DNA of 64,000 nucleotides, taken from the NCBI RefSeq assembly GCF_002958735.1, contig NZ_PPGH01000038.1, positions 62,001-126,000 of the forward strand, read 5' to 3'. Shown here one piece after another: positions 19,153 through 29,545 of this stretch. Made by a program: the position numbers and the translations under genes. The stretch comes from Chromatium okenii (GTDB lineage Bacteria; Pseudomonadota; Gammaproteobacteria; Chromatiales; Chromatiaceae). Every line of letters starts with the position of its first letter. Within the stretch, counting starts at the first letter, position 1. The notes beneath the pieces were generated by a model. That model was given only the letters and a program-made list of their open reading frames with translations. It ran no database searches and was not told the origin of the DNA.

Positions 19153-19362
19153 TCAAACCGTCAAAACGTAATGAGCGCCGCAATACGGACATACTGCTTC
19201 ACCGTTGGGCGCGTCCTCAATCGGCAAAAACACGCGAGGATGTTGGTTCCATACTGGCGCATCTGGTGGCGGACAAGACAACGGCAAATCGCGGTGACTG
19301 ACCGAAATCGCGCCAGCCGGTGCGGAGATTGTGGAATGAACTTGCGATTGCGGTTGAGACAT
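19153..19362 (-). CDS. Small zinc-finger protein (zf-CHCC type)
   Basis: A 69-residue protein starting MSQPQSQVHSTI. It holds the conserved block LSCPPPDAPVWNQHPRVFLP then EAVCPYCGAHYVL, giving the C...H...C-x2-C set of the zf-CHCC family, related to the NDUFS6-like zinc-binding fold. In many beta- and gammaproteobacteria such a gene sits directly downstream of ilvE, as here (40-base gap), so the two are probably co-transcribed. A longer reading up to 19413 overlaps ilvE and is less likely. Its molecular role is not established. Confidence 0.85.
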   Translation of the reverse strand: MSQPQSQVHSTISAPAGAISVSHRDLPLSCPPPDAPVWNQHPRVFLPIEDAPNGEAVCPYCGAHYVLTV

Positions 19363-19402
19363 TGGGCGAGTGCTCCTAAGCGTGAGAATGCGGTCGCAAA
19401 AA

Positions 19403-20332
19403 TTACGCCGCAACCAGCGTCAGCCATTCGGGACGAACATCGCGGCGACCGTGTACCTGATCGAAATACAGCGTTTGCAACCGCTCGGTGATTGGGCCGC
19501 GAGTGCCGCTGCCGATAGCGCGACCGTCTACTTCACGAATTGGCGTGACCTCGGCAGCAGTGCCAGTGAAAAATGCTTCATCGGCAATGTAAACCTCATC
19601 ACGGGTGATGCGCTTTTCCACCACCGGCAAACCCAATTCAGCGCATAAATTGATGACAGTGCGGCGCGTGATGCCGTCGAGTGCTGAGGTCAGATCGGGC
19701 GTGTACAAAATGCCGTCGCGGACGATAAACACATTCTCGCCGCTGCCTTCCATGACATAACCGGACGCATCCAGCAGCAGTGCTTCGTCATAGCCATCGC
19801 GCAGCGCCTCTTGCAGCGCCAGCATGGAATTCATGTAGTTGCCGTTGGCTTTGGCACGGCACATGGTGATATTGACGTGATGCCGGGTGAACGATGACAC
19901 GCGAATGCGAATGCCGTTGCGCATGTTGTCTTCGCCGAGATACGCGCCCCACGACCACGCGGCAACCATGCAGTGCACTTGCAAATTATCCGCCCGCAGT
20001 CCCATGCCTTCTGAGCCGTAAAAACACATCGGGCGAATGTACGCAGAATCCAAACCGTTCTCGCGCACCACGTCACGATGCGCCTGATTGATGGTGGCGC
20101 GATCCCACGGCATGTTCATGTTGAGAATGTGCGCGGAATTGAAGAGGCGATTGGTGTGCTCTTCCAAGCGGAAAATTGCTGCGCCCTGTGCGGTTTGATA
20201 CGCCCGCACGCCCTCAAACACGCCCATTCCGTAATGCAGCGTATGGGTTAACACATGGGTTTTTGCTTCACGCCACGGCACCATTGCGCCATCTAACCAA
20301 ATCAGACCGTCGCGGTCTTCCATCGTCGCCAT
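19403..20332 (-). CDS. ilvE: Branched-chain amino acid aminotransferase
   Basis: A 309-residue class IV PLP aminotransferase that performs the last step of valine, leucine and isoleucine synthesis. Features include HYGMGVFEGVRAY, RLEEHTNRLFNSAHIL, the PLP-lysine region KANGNYMNSMLA, DEALLLDASGYVMEGSGENVF and FFTGTAAEVTPIREVDGR. The length matches E. coli IlvE. The gene is flanked upstream by glnE (28-base gap) and downstream by the zinc-finger gene. Confidence 0.95.
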   Translation of the reverse strand: MATMEDRDGLIWLDGAMVPWREAKTHVLTHTLHYGMGVFEGVRAYQTAQGAAIFRLEEHTNRLFNSAHILNMNMPWDRATINQAHRDVVRENGLDSAYIRPMCFYGSEGMGLRADNLQVHCMVAAWSWGAYLGEDNMRNGIRIRVSSFTRHHVNITMCRAKANGNYMNSMLALQEALRDGYDEALLLDASGYVMEGSGENVFIVRDGILYTPDLTSALDGITRRTVINLCAELGLPVVEKRITRDEVYIADEAFFTGTAAEVTPIREVDGRAIGSGTRGPITERLQTLYFDQVHGRRDVRPEWLTLVAA

Positions 20333-20360
20333 CGTTCAACTCCGCAAGAAAATCAATAAT

Positions 20361-23268
20361 CTAATGATTGCTATCCAGCAACACTTGCCACAGCATCCGC
20401 ACTTGCTCGCGTTCAACCAGCAATTGATCGGCAGCAATCGTTTGCGGCTGTTGCGTTAGCGCGTTGCGATGGTAAATCGCCCGCAAGGTTTTATACGCAT
20501 CGGTGAGCATTTGCGCCGTGTGCCCCGGCAGCAGTCCCAGCCGCGCCAAGGTGTCTAACAATCGAATGTTATCCGTCCACTCCACCAGCGCCGAATGTTC
20601 TGCCGCCCAGCGCAACACCGCGTATTGAACCATGAACTCAATGTCGGCAATACCGCCCACGCCCTGCTTGAGATCAAAGCGGTGCGCGGTGGTTTTATCG
20701 AGATTGACGCGCATCTTTTCGCGCATCTCGCGCACTTCGCGCTGCAACTGCGCCGGATCGCGCTGGCGACACAACACCGCTCGCCGCACTGCCTCAAACT
20801 GTTGCGCCAGCACCGGATCGCCCGCCACTGGACGTGCTCGCACCAGCGCCTGATGTTCCCATGTCCACGCATCGGTTTCCTGATACGCGGCAAATGCAGT
20901 CAGCGAGCGCACCAACATTCCTTTATTGCCGTCCGGGCGCAGCCGCATATCCACGTCATACAACGCGCCAGACAAGGTGCGCGTGGTCAGCATGTGAATC
21001 ATGCGCTGGCCGAGGCGAGCATAAAACTGCACATTACTGACGGGTTTGGCGCTGTCGGTCATCGCCATTACGTCATCGCTGCCGTGCACAAACACCAAAT
21101 CCAAATCCGAGCCGTAACCCAGCTCAATCCCGCCGAGCTTGCCGTAACCGAGCACCAGAAAACCGCTGTTCGCGCCATTGATCGCAGTCGGTCGCCCGTG
21201 CTGGCGCACCAAATGCTCGAAGGTCAATTGCAGCACTCGCGCCAGCGCCACTTCCGCAATTTCCGTGAGATAGTCACTGACGATCATCAGCGGAATCACC
21301 TCGGTCACATCCGCCGCCGCCACGCGCAACACGTTGCCCTGCACGAACTGATGCAGCCGCTCCATCTGCTGCTCCAAATCCGCTGCATCCACCGGCAGCA
21401 ACAGTGCATCCAACTCGGTTTCCAAATCCTCGCGGCGCAGCGGCGCATACAACCGACGCGGATCAATCAATTCGTCCAGCAACAGCGGCTGCCGCCCAAT
21501 CTGCTCGGTGAACCACGGACTCATTCCGGCCAAGCGGCACAGTTGCGCCAAAATCCCCGGCGATTCAATCAGCATTGCCAAATACGCGGTGCGCTGCACG
21601 ATGGTTTCCAACAGCCGCAACACTCGCGTCAACGCCAGCGTCGGTTGTTCACAGGCGGCGCTATGCGCAGCACGGTCGGCATCACCTGCGCCAGCCGCTC
21701 GCGCCCTTTACTGCTCAAACCTTTGCGATCGGTCGCGTCGCGGAATTGCGCAATGCAGGTTTGCACCGCCGCCGGATCAGCAAAACCTGCCTGCGCCAGC
21801 GCCGTCACATCCGAAGCCGTTTCCTGCGTTCCAGACCACAGCAGTTGCAAATTCGCTTCACCGTCAATCGCTTCTGCTGCATCGGGCGCAGCGAACACTT
21901 CATCAAACTGCTGTTGCACCACGCGGCGATGCGCATCCAGCACCGGCGCAAATGTCGCCCAATCCGCAAATCCCATCGAACGCGCCAGCCGCTCGCGCCC
22001 GATTTCATCGTCGGGAAGAATGTGCGTTTGTTTGTCGCGGTGGGCTTGCAGCCGGTTTTCCACCAGTCGCAAAAATTCATACGCCGCGTCGAGTTGCGCC
22101 ACTGCTTCCGCTGGCATCAATTGTTTCGCCGCCAGCAGCGCGAGCACCTGCCGAATCGGGCGTACCTGCAACTCAGGATCGCGTCCGCCGCGCACCAGTT
22201 GAAAGGCTTGCCCGATGAATTCAATTTCGCGGATGCCACCGGGGCCGAGTTTGATATTGGCATCCATGCCACGCCGATAGAGTTCTTTAGCAATCATGCG
22301 TTTGAGATCGCGTAACGATTCAAATGCGCCAAAATCCAAATAACGCCGATAGACAAAAGGCCGCAGCAGCGCCATCAACTGCGCACTGTCCGCCGGATCG
22401 CCAGCGACCGGACGCGCTTTAATCATGGCGTAGCGTTCCCACTCCCGCGCTTGCGATTGGTAATAATCTTCAAGTGCTTGAAAATTCATCGCCAACGGCC
22501 CGACTTCGCCAAACGGACGCAGCCGCGTATCGACGCGAAACACAAAACCATCCGCCGTTTGATTGGCCAGCGTTTGCACCAGTCGCCGCGCCAGCCGCAC
22601 AAAAAACTGCTCGTGCGTCAACGGACGCGGTACGTCACGAATTTCGCCGCTCTGCGCAAACGCGAAAATCAAATCAATGTCCGAGCTGAGATTGAGTTCT
22701 CGCGCTCCTAATTTGCCCATCGCCAGCACAATCAAATGCAATTCGCGCCCATCTGCTGCTCGCGGAGTGCCGAGTTCGGCGCATGTCCAAATATGCAGCA
22801 AATCAAGCGTTTGCTGAATGCAGACATCCGCCAGCTCTGATAAATCCTCCAGCGTTTCTGGCAACTCCGCCCAGCCCGCAAGATCGCGCCAAATAATCCG
22901 CACCATTTCGCGCCGACGAAATTGGCGCAGCGCCCGCTGTAGCGCGGTGTCATCGGTGATTCCAGTGAGGGCGACGGCGAGGCGTTGTGCTAAATCCCCC
23001 CCTGCCCCCCTTTTTCTAAGGGGGGAGGAAGAAAAGCCCCCCTTTGGAAAAGGGGGGTTGGGGGGATTTGTCAAATAATTGGGATTTAACAACTCCGCAA
23101 ATTCAGCAGGATGCCGCGCAGCACTGATGGCGACGAATTCGCTGGCGTCCCAGACGCGCTCCGCGCTGCGACAAACGCAGCATCATTCGGCACTGCCACG
23201 CCGTGCGCCGCTGCCCACGTCAGCCAATCTTGCCAATGTGCGGCGGTGACGGCGTTGCAATCGCTCAT
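20361..23268 (-). pseudogene. glnE: Glutamine-synthetase adenylyltransferase/adenylyl-removase, two frameshifts
   Basis: GlnE adenylylates and deadenylylates glutamine synthetase in response to PII. The gene reads in three pieces. Residues from MSDCNAVTAAHWQDWL (start 23268) leave frame near 23140, before the segment VWDASEFVAISAARHPAEF. The adenylyl-removase half (GKLGARELNLSSDIDLIFAF, RPFVYRRYLDFGAFESLR) ends in another shift near 21635. The adenylyltransferase half (LTRVLRLLETIVQRTAYLAM, GYGKLGGIELGYGSDLDLVF) runs to 20361. Restoring one base at each break gives 969 residues, close to E. coli GlnE once the 26-codon insert at 22992-23069 is removed. The second break falls between the two catalytic halves, and the downstream half has its own TTG overlapping the stop (TTGA). 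Sequencing error, decay or a split enzyme all remain possible. Confidence 0.85.
22992..23069. repeat. 78-bp palindromic G/C-run element inside glnE
   Basis: The element begins AAATCCCCCC and ends GGGGGGATTT, with nested CCCCCCTTTTTCTAAGGGGGG and CCCCCCTTTGGAAAAGGGGGG hairpins. It is 78 bases long, a multiple of three, and is translated within glnE as a Pro/Gly/Lys-rich insert (NPPNPPFPKGGFSSSPLRKR). The insert is not seen at this place in E. coli GlnE. Similar 'PPFPKGG' palindromes are widespread intergenic repeats in several bacterial groups. No second copy was seen in this window. Confidence 0.8.
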
Positions 23269-24188
23269 GCGCCGAGCGCCTCGATGCGATATTCCGCGCC
23301 GATTCGCGCCTCGCCCTGCGCTGGAATATCAATCACTTCCGAGGCGGTGTTGACTGTTTCCACACAAATAAACCGCAAATAATCAAGATCATCCAGATCA
23401 TCCAGATCATCCATTGCCTCCGCAGTTTCCACCCAAGGATTCCAGACCACGCAGGTTTGGCTGTGCACTGCGTCAATCACAATGCGGCGATGGAGCACTG
23501 GGTCTTCAATCTGCAACCGCGACGGTACGCGCTCATAAATCCGATTAACTTCGCTGCCGACGGTGACTGCGCCACTTTGCTTGATCAGCGCATCGCCTGC
23601 GCCAGCCGCTTTGTCAAGGTATTGAATGCCGTCTAAACCGAGCACTTGCGTTTGGGTCGCATCGCCGACCTTGAAATAAGTGTGCAAGCCTTGGGTGATT
23701 TGCATTGGCGTGTCACTGGTGTTGCGCGTGATCAGCGTCACCGAAAGCGTTGCGCCGATCACGACTTCTAGCAGGAGATTGAACGAGTGCGGCCAAATAG
23801 CACGAGTTGCAGCGTCATCAGCCAAACCGAGGTTGACCACCGTTGCTCCATCCGCTCGCTGCTCGCAAGCCAGCACTGTCCACGACCAAGCGCGGACAAA
23901 ACCGTGACCGCTGCGTCCTTTGTTTTCGGGATCAGCGCCAAACCACGGCCAGCAAATCGGAATGCCGCCTTTGATCGCCTTGCCGGGCGCGTAATACGCC
24001 CGTTCGCTAATAAACAGCAGTTCGTCTGGTGCAATGCGCGGTCGATACGCCAGCACTTGCCCGGCATAAGGCGAATCGTCGCGGTGGCGTGATGATTTTC
24101 GATTTCAATCATCATCAAACCGCCGTCCTTCGCTGAAATGCAGGATTCCGGGAATACCAAAGCGGGTGTTCAATCGCGCAACTTCCAT
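23265..24188 (-). pseudogene. D-hexose-6-phosphate mutarotase (YeaD-like), frameshifted near its start
   Basis: The main part (VLAYRPRIAPDELLFISERA, GGIPICWPWFG, HGFVRAWSW, LHTYFKVGD, VWNPWVE) matches aldose-1-epimerase-like YeaD proteins, which interconvert anomers of glucose-6-phosphate. The start MEVARLNTRFGIPGILHFSE (ATG at 24188) is in the same frame as the main part. Between about 24130 and 24065 the coding signal (DGGLMMIEIENHHATATIRL) is in a different frame, so one extra and one missing base would restore a 307-residue protein. A tandem CCAGATCAT repeat (about 23388-23413) encodes DDLDDLDDLDY near the C-terminus. The stop overlaps the glnE start by four bases (ATGA). Confidence 0.8.
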
Positions 24189-24216
24189 CCTAAGCTCCTA
24201 ATTTTATAGTTAATTA

Positions 24217-24245
24217 CGCTCCTTTTCGGTTGATGAAAAGGAGCG
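24217..24245 (-). terminator. Perfect 11-bp hairpin between the beta-propeller and mutarotase genes
   Basis: CGCTCCTTTTC (24217-24227) pairs with GAAAAGGAGCG (24235-24245). It lies ten bases after the beta-propeller stop on the minus strand. The flanking bases are A/T rich but lack a clean T-run, so it may be a weak terminator. Confidence 0.6.
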
Positions 24246-24254
24246 TAAAAGATG

Positions 24255-27200
24255 TTAACGCAGTGGCACTACTTCAACGCCATACGCGCCAGCCGGAATA
24301 TACAACGCCTCGCCGGGGACAATGGCAGTGCGTTCCAATTGCAGCCACAAATTGGTGGGAATCGCGTAAGTACCGGTCGCTGCGATTGTTCCAGCAGCAT
24401 CGACGCTGGCGACATCGAGGCGTCCCGTGTTACCCGCCAGCAACATTCCATTCACACTGGCGAGACTGTTGGGCATGGCATCCAGTGTCCAAGTTCCGGT
24501 TTGCACCAGTCGCCCAGTGCTGGCGTTGTAACCGAGCGCGATCACGCTGGGTTCAGATGAGGCAGTCGCCAAAAAGATGCGCGTTCCGTCGCTGGCGCTG
24601 GGCGCACCTGCTGAATTGCTGATGGTTCGATTATCCAGTTGATAAGCCAGAACGCCATCGTAGGCGACTGCTTGCACACTGCGTTTTGTCTCCTCATTTG
24701 CGGCATCCCAGCTTTCGCTGTCGGTGATGAGAATTGCGCCCTGCTCGTCCACTTGATCCACACTCAACAACGCGCCCGGAATTGAAACGGGACTGCGGAC
24801 GATCGGCGTACTCGTCCGCAAATCAATGACTTGTAACCAAGACTGCACGATTTCAGTCGGCATGATCCACGGAATAGTGCCATCGTCGTTAATGATGGGC
24901 TGCGGTTGATCGGGATCGGCGCTGGCGGTATCAAAACTGAGGAATAACAACCCGTTTTGCGCCCGCGCTGGCGCAGCACTGCGGAATGATTCGGTTGTGG
25001 TAATGCGAATCGCTGGAGTAACAATCACCGAAGTGCCATTGAGATTGCGCAGCGGACATACCAGCGCCGCTAAATTGGCACTGGCGACATCGCGTTTGGC
25101 GCTGGCGTCATAGGCAATTCCCCACCAGCCCCAGTGCTGCCATGCAGGCACATACCACGCCAACACGCTGCTGTTAACCCACAGTAGTTGCGCGGCAGCA
25201 AAGTTCAAATCCCATTCCGAAACGTCCGTCAACTTGTGCTCAAAGGTGTTAAGCGTCGGCAATTGCGGTGGTGTTGCCATGTCCAAAATGGAAGTGCGCA
25301 GTTTCGCTGGCTGCGTGTCGTCGGCGCTCACCCATTGCGCTAAATACAGACGGTTGTTGCGGACGGCGCTGCCGACGATGCGACCTGCGCCAAGATCAAT
25401 GGTTGAGATCAGTTGATCGGGATCGGCCGCGAGCGTGATTCGCGCCTTCGCTGCGTGTTGTCGCATGTCCACATCATGCGGAAATACAGACCGCCGGAAT
25501 TGCACGCGCCGTCTTCAATCTGCACCAGATAATCACCCAGCGGAATCACGCGATCCGTCGTCCATGCCAGCGTTAATTGCACCGCTGGCACTCCGGTCGT
25601 GTCTTTGGTGCGATCCAACACCAGCAATTCTTGGCCGGAAATGGACACGAAATAATCACCGAGCACTGCGCCCCGGCGCGGATCAAAATCGTGCACGATC
25701 AAGGCATCAGCCGTCAGCTTGTCTCTGCCAACGGCGATGGCTTGAATCGCTTTGACGTAGCCGTCTTCAGTGTAATTCTGGAACGGAACCAACATGATTC
25801 CAGCGTCGGGAAAATAGCCAACCGCTTTTTCATCATAATTAGCCTCGCTCCAACTCCAACTGCCTTCCTCGCCCAGCGGCAGCCGTGATAATAGCGTTGG
25901 CGCAGTCGGATCGGCGACGTTGAACAGCGACACCGCCACGCGCCCACTTTCCACGCCAACGGTTAACAAGCGGTCGCCGAGCGGTTCGATGTAGGTTGAC
26001 CAACCGGGAATTTCCAATGCGCCAGAAATGCTCGGCGCAGCGGGATCGCTGAGATCGACGACAAACAGCGGATCAGTATTTAAAAAAGTCACGACATACA
26101 AGCGGTTGCCGTCATAGCGCGTGCGTGGAGCTGCTCGCCGCGTGCTGCCGTTAATTCGAGCTGGGCGAGCGGCGCGGTGTTCGTGCCTGCCAGCGGGAAC
26201 GTTTCAATCCACGTTTCCTGTTGCGCGTGATTCCAATACAAACTGGTGGCGACGGCTGCCGTGCCGACCACGCTCAGTTTAAATTTATCCTGAACTTGTC
26301 CTTTTAGATCAAAGGATTTGCGCTCAATCGGCGTTCCGTCAGTCGCAGAAAGATCAACAGATGCAGGCGCGAAGTGCTGTACCAACTCACGCCGTCGTAA
26401 TGATCGGTCGTCAGTAATAAATAACCGCCCGCTGCTTGCAGTGCGGTTGCCGATCCAGTCAGGCGCACGACGGGGCGATTCACGGCGCGTTGGGATTGGT
26501 GAGATCAATCGTTTGCAACTGGGTTTCTGGCTGCCAAGTGCCATCAGTTTCGCTGTAAGTGGTGGACATGACGTACAGCAGATTGCCGATCAAACGGCTG
26601 TCACTGACTGCGCCGAGCAGTGGGATTTCGGCAAGCTGGCGCGGCACTCCAGCGTTGATTTCAAGCACAAATAACGTGGCTTCGCCGGGGCGTTCGGCAG
26701 AATTGGATTGTCCCAGCAACGCCAAATGCTGCCCAGCGGCATCGAGGACATAAAACTGTCGCCGCTGGCTGCCATGCGCAGCGTGCCGGTGCGCTGGGGC
26801 GTGGTGGGATTGGTCAGATCAAACACCTGCAACCCACGATATTGATTGAAGAAAAACAGTTGATTGCCGGAGATTTTCCAGATGTCGGATTCGACAACTG
26901 GAGTCTCAACGCCAACGCCAGTGTGTCATCCGGCGCTGGCGCGACTGGCGCGTTGATGTCAAGAATCCTGGTGTCATCCTGACCCGGTCCCGGACGTTGA
27001 AACGTGTGGCTGGCAGTGGTTAAACGAGCGGGGAATTTGCTGGTGCGATAACCGTTGGCGCGGAGTTGGCTGGCTGTCGTCACCGTCGCCGGTAACGCAA
27101 ATTTCAGGCTGCGCACCGTGGCACTGGCGGCCAGATGACGCACCGCCAGCGGTTTCCAACTGCTTCCCTGATGTTGTTCCAAAGTGACTTGAAGGATGCC

Positions 27201-27329
27201 GACGGGAACCTGCACTGAGGCAATGTTGCCGCGCACGTCAAGCGTGAGGCGCTGCGGAGTGGTCGCGCCAGCGGGCAAGGCTAATAGCAGTAAAAACGTG
27301 AGTAGGATCAAGCGCAGTTGCGAAATCAT
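24255..27329 (-). pseudogene. Secreted beta-propeller domain protein, several frameshifts
   Basis: The N-terminus MISQLRLILLTFLLLLALPAGA is a clear Sec signal peptide. The rest resembles the secreted 'beta-propeller domain' family: a leading VQVPVGILQVTLEQHQGSSW region, then GLQVFDLTNPTTPQRTG, FVLEINAGVPRQLAEIPLLG, VSDSRLIGNLLYVMSTTYS, YVVTFLNTDPLFVVDLSDPA and IVHDFDPRRGAVLGDYFVSI. These blocks lie in different frames, with shifts near 26850, 26720, 26490, 26090 and 25470. The span is an exact multiple of three (1,025 codons), so the shifts compensate overall. The protein would be periplasmic or extracellular, with unknown substrate. Confidence 0.75.
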
Positions 27330-27427
27330 TGGAAACGCCTCTGGTAACAATAAAGAAAGATGCTTCGGTCTTCCTATTTTAGACGTAACGCCGCAGAAAT
27401 TTTTGCTTATTCCGATGGCGATGGATG

Positions 27428-28060
27428 TTAAGGAATATCTAATAATTTATGCGTTTGAATACTTAAACGCCACTGCGGATGAGATTTGCAATAATCAATC
27501 GCTTGTGCAGTGTGCGCAGCGCAATTGGCATCCGCAAGCGGTTGTAAAAAAAAATACCGAAATGCCAGCCCAGTAAATTGTTCCGGCAGTGCGGCATATT
27601 GCGGATAAACTAATTTGAGTTCATCACCGCTAGTTTGTCGCAATGGAGCACCAGCTTTGGGACTGACACAAATCCAATTTAAACCCGCTGGCGCAGGTAA
27701 AGTGCCATTGGTTTCTACTGCAATTTCACATTCACGCTGGCGCAATGCGGCAATTAATGCTGCGTCTAATTGCAATAAAGGTTCGCCGCCAGTACAAATG
27801 ATATAAGGTCGCACTGCTGTATTCGGCCATAATGCACAAATCTTTTGAACTAATGCGTCAACATCGGCATAACGTCCGCCGTTAATGCCATTGGTTCCGC
27901 GAAAATCAGTATCACAAAAACGGCATTTTGCCTGCGCTCGATCTACCTCGCGCCCAGACCAGAGATTGCAGCCAGTAAAGCGACAAAAAATTGCTGGTCG
28001 CCCAACCTGTGCGCCTTCGCCTTGCAAGCTATAAAACATTTCTTTGAGGTGATAGGTCAT
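27428..28060 (-). CDS. queE: 7-carboxy-7-deazaguanine synthase
   Basis: A 210-residue radical-SAM enzyme that makes CDG in the queuosine/7-deazapurine pathway. The opening YHLKEMFYSLQGEGAQVGRP and GCNLWSGRE are typical. The cluster cysteines are spaced C-x14-C-x2-C (GCNLWSG to KCRFCDTDF) rather than the compact C-x3-C-x2-C, as in the Burkholderia-type QueE. TGGEPLLQ, AVETNGT and CVSPKAG follow. No queC, queD or queF lies nearby in the window. Confidence 0.94.
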   Translation of the reverse strand: MTYHLKEMFYSLQGEGAQVGRPAIFCRFTGCNLWSGREVDRAQAKCRFCDTDFRGTNGINGGRYADVDALVQKICALWPNTAVRPYIICTGGEPLLQLDAALIAALRQRECEIAVETNGTLPAPAGLNWICVSPKAGAPLRQTSGDELKLVYPQYAALPEQFTGLAFRYFFLQPLADANCAAHTAQAIDYCKSHPQWRLSIQTHKLLDIP

Positions 28061-28097
28061 GTAGTTTCAATCTGTAGGACTGATGCAATCATCGTAG

Positions 28098-28125
28098 GTT
28101 GGGTTGCCGCTGTTAGCAACCCAAC
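28098..28125. repeat. GTTGGGTTGC inverted repeat
   Basis: GTTGGGTTGC (28098-28107) and GCAACCCAAC (28116-28125) form a perfect 10-bp stem, preceded by GTAG. Related palindromes occur at 34028, 47474, 48287 and 50750, making this a dispersed family of short intergenic repeats. Confidence 0.8.
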
Positions 28126-28259
28126 AACTTACGCCAACATCATTGTGATTAAATTGCACTGTCATCGCACCAGCGAGGTCATTTTTTCATACTTTGCAAT
28201 TGGGTTAACTGCGTCAAACCAATCTACGATTGCTGCCGTGACGAATTGCGAGGATTGGA

Positions 28260-28421
28260 GAGAAAAATGGCTCGTGCACCATTGATTTAGATTTGCTGTT
28301 ATTTAGCGATGCAGTACTGAATACGGCGACGCTGCAAATTCCGCATTCGGGATTGACGCAGCGGGATTTCATGTTGCTGCCAGATTATTCGGCGCTACAA
28401 CGCCGATCAATAATTGCTTGA
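28260..28421 (+). pseudogene. folK: folK C-terminal fragment A
   Basis: In one frame this reads EKNGSCTIDLDLLLFSDAVL, then NTATLQIPHSGLTQRDFMLLP and a stop after about 20 unrelated residues. It matches the C-terminal part of hydroxymethyl-dihydropterin pyrophosphokinase, whose conserved signature is 'GPRTIDLDLLLYGD ... PHPRLxxRxFVLxPLxEIAP'. It has no start and has lost the expected ending after MLLP. The antirepressor promoter begins at its stop codon. A second folK piece lies at 30605, on the far side of the antirepressor module. Confidence 0.75.
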
Positions 28422-28671
28422 CGTGACTGTTTTATTCGTGTTTTTCTATGTCGCAAGAGGCGTAGCAGCTTCGTTCTAAGCAGATTTCACACTCGTCAGT
28501 CAAGTGGTTTTTTATACCCGCACGGTTTTAGGCGAAAGCTGTCGGGAGTTTGCAGCTATAAAACAAAGGGCAACCTGAAAAGCTGCAAGCGGTGACTTAG
28601 AGCCGCTGCTACCCTCCCGACTGCCGTAGTCATTACGGTTTGTGTAGCGCAAATCTAAGAGGTTTTCTGTA
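28418..28671 (+). promoter_or_regulatory. Structured leader of antirepressor gene 3, C4-antisense-like
   Basis: TTGACG (28418-28423) and TTCTAT (28444-28449) are the candidate promoter; the bases around the second box (CGTGTTTTTCTATGTCGCAA) are identical to those of leader 2. GTCGGGAG (28541-28548) pairs with CTCCCGAC (28614-28621) and encloses GCAGCT/AGCTGC and AGCGG/CCGCT stems. Then follow CCGTA/TACGG, TTTGTG/CGCAAA, an AAGAGG site and the ATG. Leader 2 has the same plan with changed bases, which supports a conserved RNA fold. Confidence 0.55.
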
Positions 28672-29472
28672 ATGGAAATTTGCAACATCACTCCCGCCGT
28701 CTGCATCAACTCCATCGAAGTCACTCCTATTATCGTGCGCGGTCAGCGCGTCTTGACACTCGCACAGATCGATAAAATTCACGAGCGTCCCGCTGGAACA
28801 GCTCGCAAGCGATTCAACGACAACAAAAACCGCATGACCGAAGGCGAAGATTATTTTGTGCTGGAGCAAGCGTCCGAAATTCGGACGCATGGCTTAGGAC
28901 GCAGCGATGGGAGCACTCCAGAAAAAATAACGGTCGTCACCGAATCCGGCTACCTGCTCTTGGTTAAGTCGTTCACTGATGATCTGGCTTGGCAGATTCA
29001 GCGGACTTTGGTTAAGGCGTATTTCCGCGTTGAGGCTGCCGCTGCCAAGCCCACCATCACCGATCCAATACTCGCCGCGCTGGTGCACGGTCTGATTGAG
29101 ATTGACGGAATCAAACAGCAGCAGGTGTTGATTACCCGCAAAACGGAGCAGCTTGAATCCCGCGTCGAACACGTTGAATTGCAACATCGTAACGGCGTTC
29201 CGCAAGGTTATTTATCGCGTTCTCAGGCGCATGTTTTATACGGCATGGGATTATCGGCAGAAGTTTTTCATCTCGCGTTACATCGGCTTGAAGTGCCAAC
29301 CACGCCTTACATTCATCATGGCGAAGACGGCAATGATGTTGCGACTTTCGGTTATATCGAGAGTGACATTGCCGATGCAGTGCAGATATTTATTAAAGAT
29401 GCAGTTCAGGTCACGCGCTGCATGTGTGAATCACCATTATTGAATAGCAAACGCTTTCGCTATTCTAAATAG
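28672..29472 (+). CDS. Phage antirepressor-like protein with ORF6N domain
   Basis: A 266-residue protein. Residues about 15-115 (VTPIIVRGQRVLTLAQIDKIHERP, RFNDNKNRMTEGEDYFVLEQ, VTESGYLLLVKSFTDDLAWQIQRTLVKAYFR) match the ORF6N DNA-binding domain found in phage antirepressors with KilA-N, BRO-N and AntA domains. The C-terminal half differs from genes 1 and 2 and has a short helical segment followed by a region that may form another small domain. No restriction gene is next to it. It shares the leader architecture of gene 2, so the leader moves with different antirepressors. Confidence 0.8.
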   Translation: MEICNITPAVCINSIEVTPIIVRGQRVLTLAQIDKIHERPAGTARKRFNDNKNRMTEGEDYFVLEQASEIRTHGLGRSDGSTPEKITVVTESGYLLLVKSFTDDLAWQIQRTLVKAYFRVEAAAAKPTITDPILAALVHGLIEIDGIKQQQVLITRKTEQLESRVEHVELQHRNGVPQGYLSRSQAHVLYGMGLSAEVFHLALHRLEVPTTPYIHHGEDGNDVATFGYIESDIADAVQIFIKDAVQVTRCMCESPLLNSKRFRYSK

Positions 29473-29518
29473 CACGTAATGCCACAATAGCATTAACAGG
29501 AATAGTTTGTTTCGTGCA

Positions 29519-29545
29519 GCAGCGCCATTTTTGTTTTGGCGCTGC
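29519..29545. repeat. 9-bp hairpin after antirepressor gene 3
   Basis: GCAGCGCCA (29519-29527) pairs with TGGCGCTGC (29537-29545) over a T-rich loop. No T-run follows, so it may be a processing or protective hairpin rather than a terminator. The rest of 29546-29725 shows nothing recognisable. Confidence 0.45.

Noticed and set aside
20595..22315. Long plus-strand open frames across glnE (up to 535 codons)
   Set aside because: They are antisense to conserved GlnE coding sequence, rich in His/Arg/Ala from complementary codon use, with no recognisable domains.
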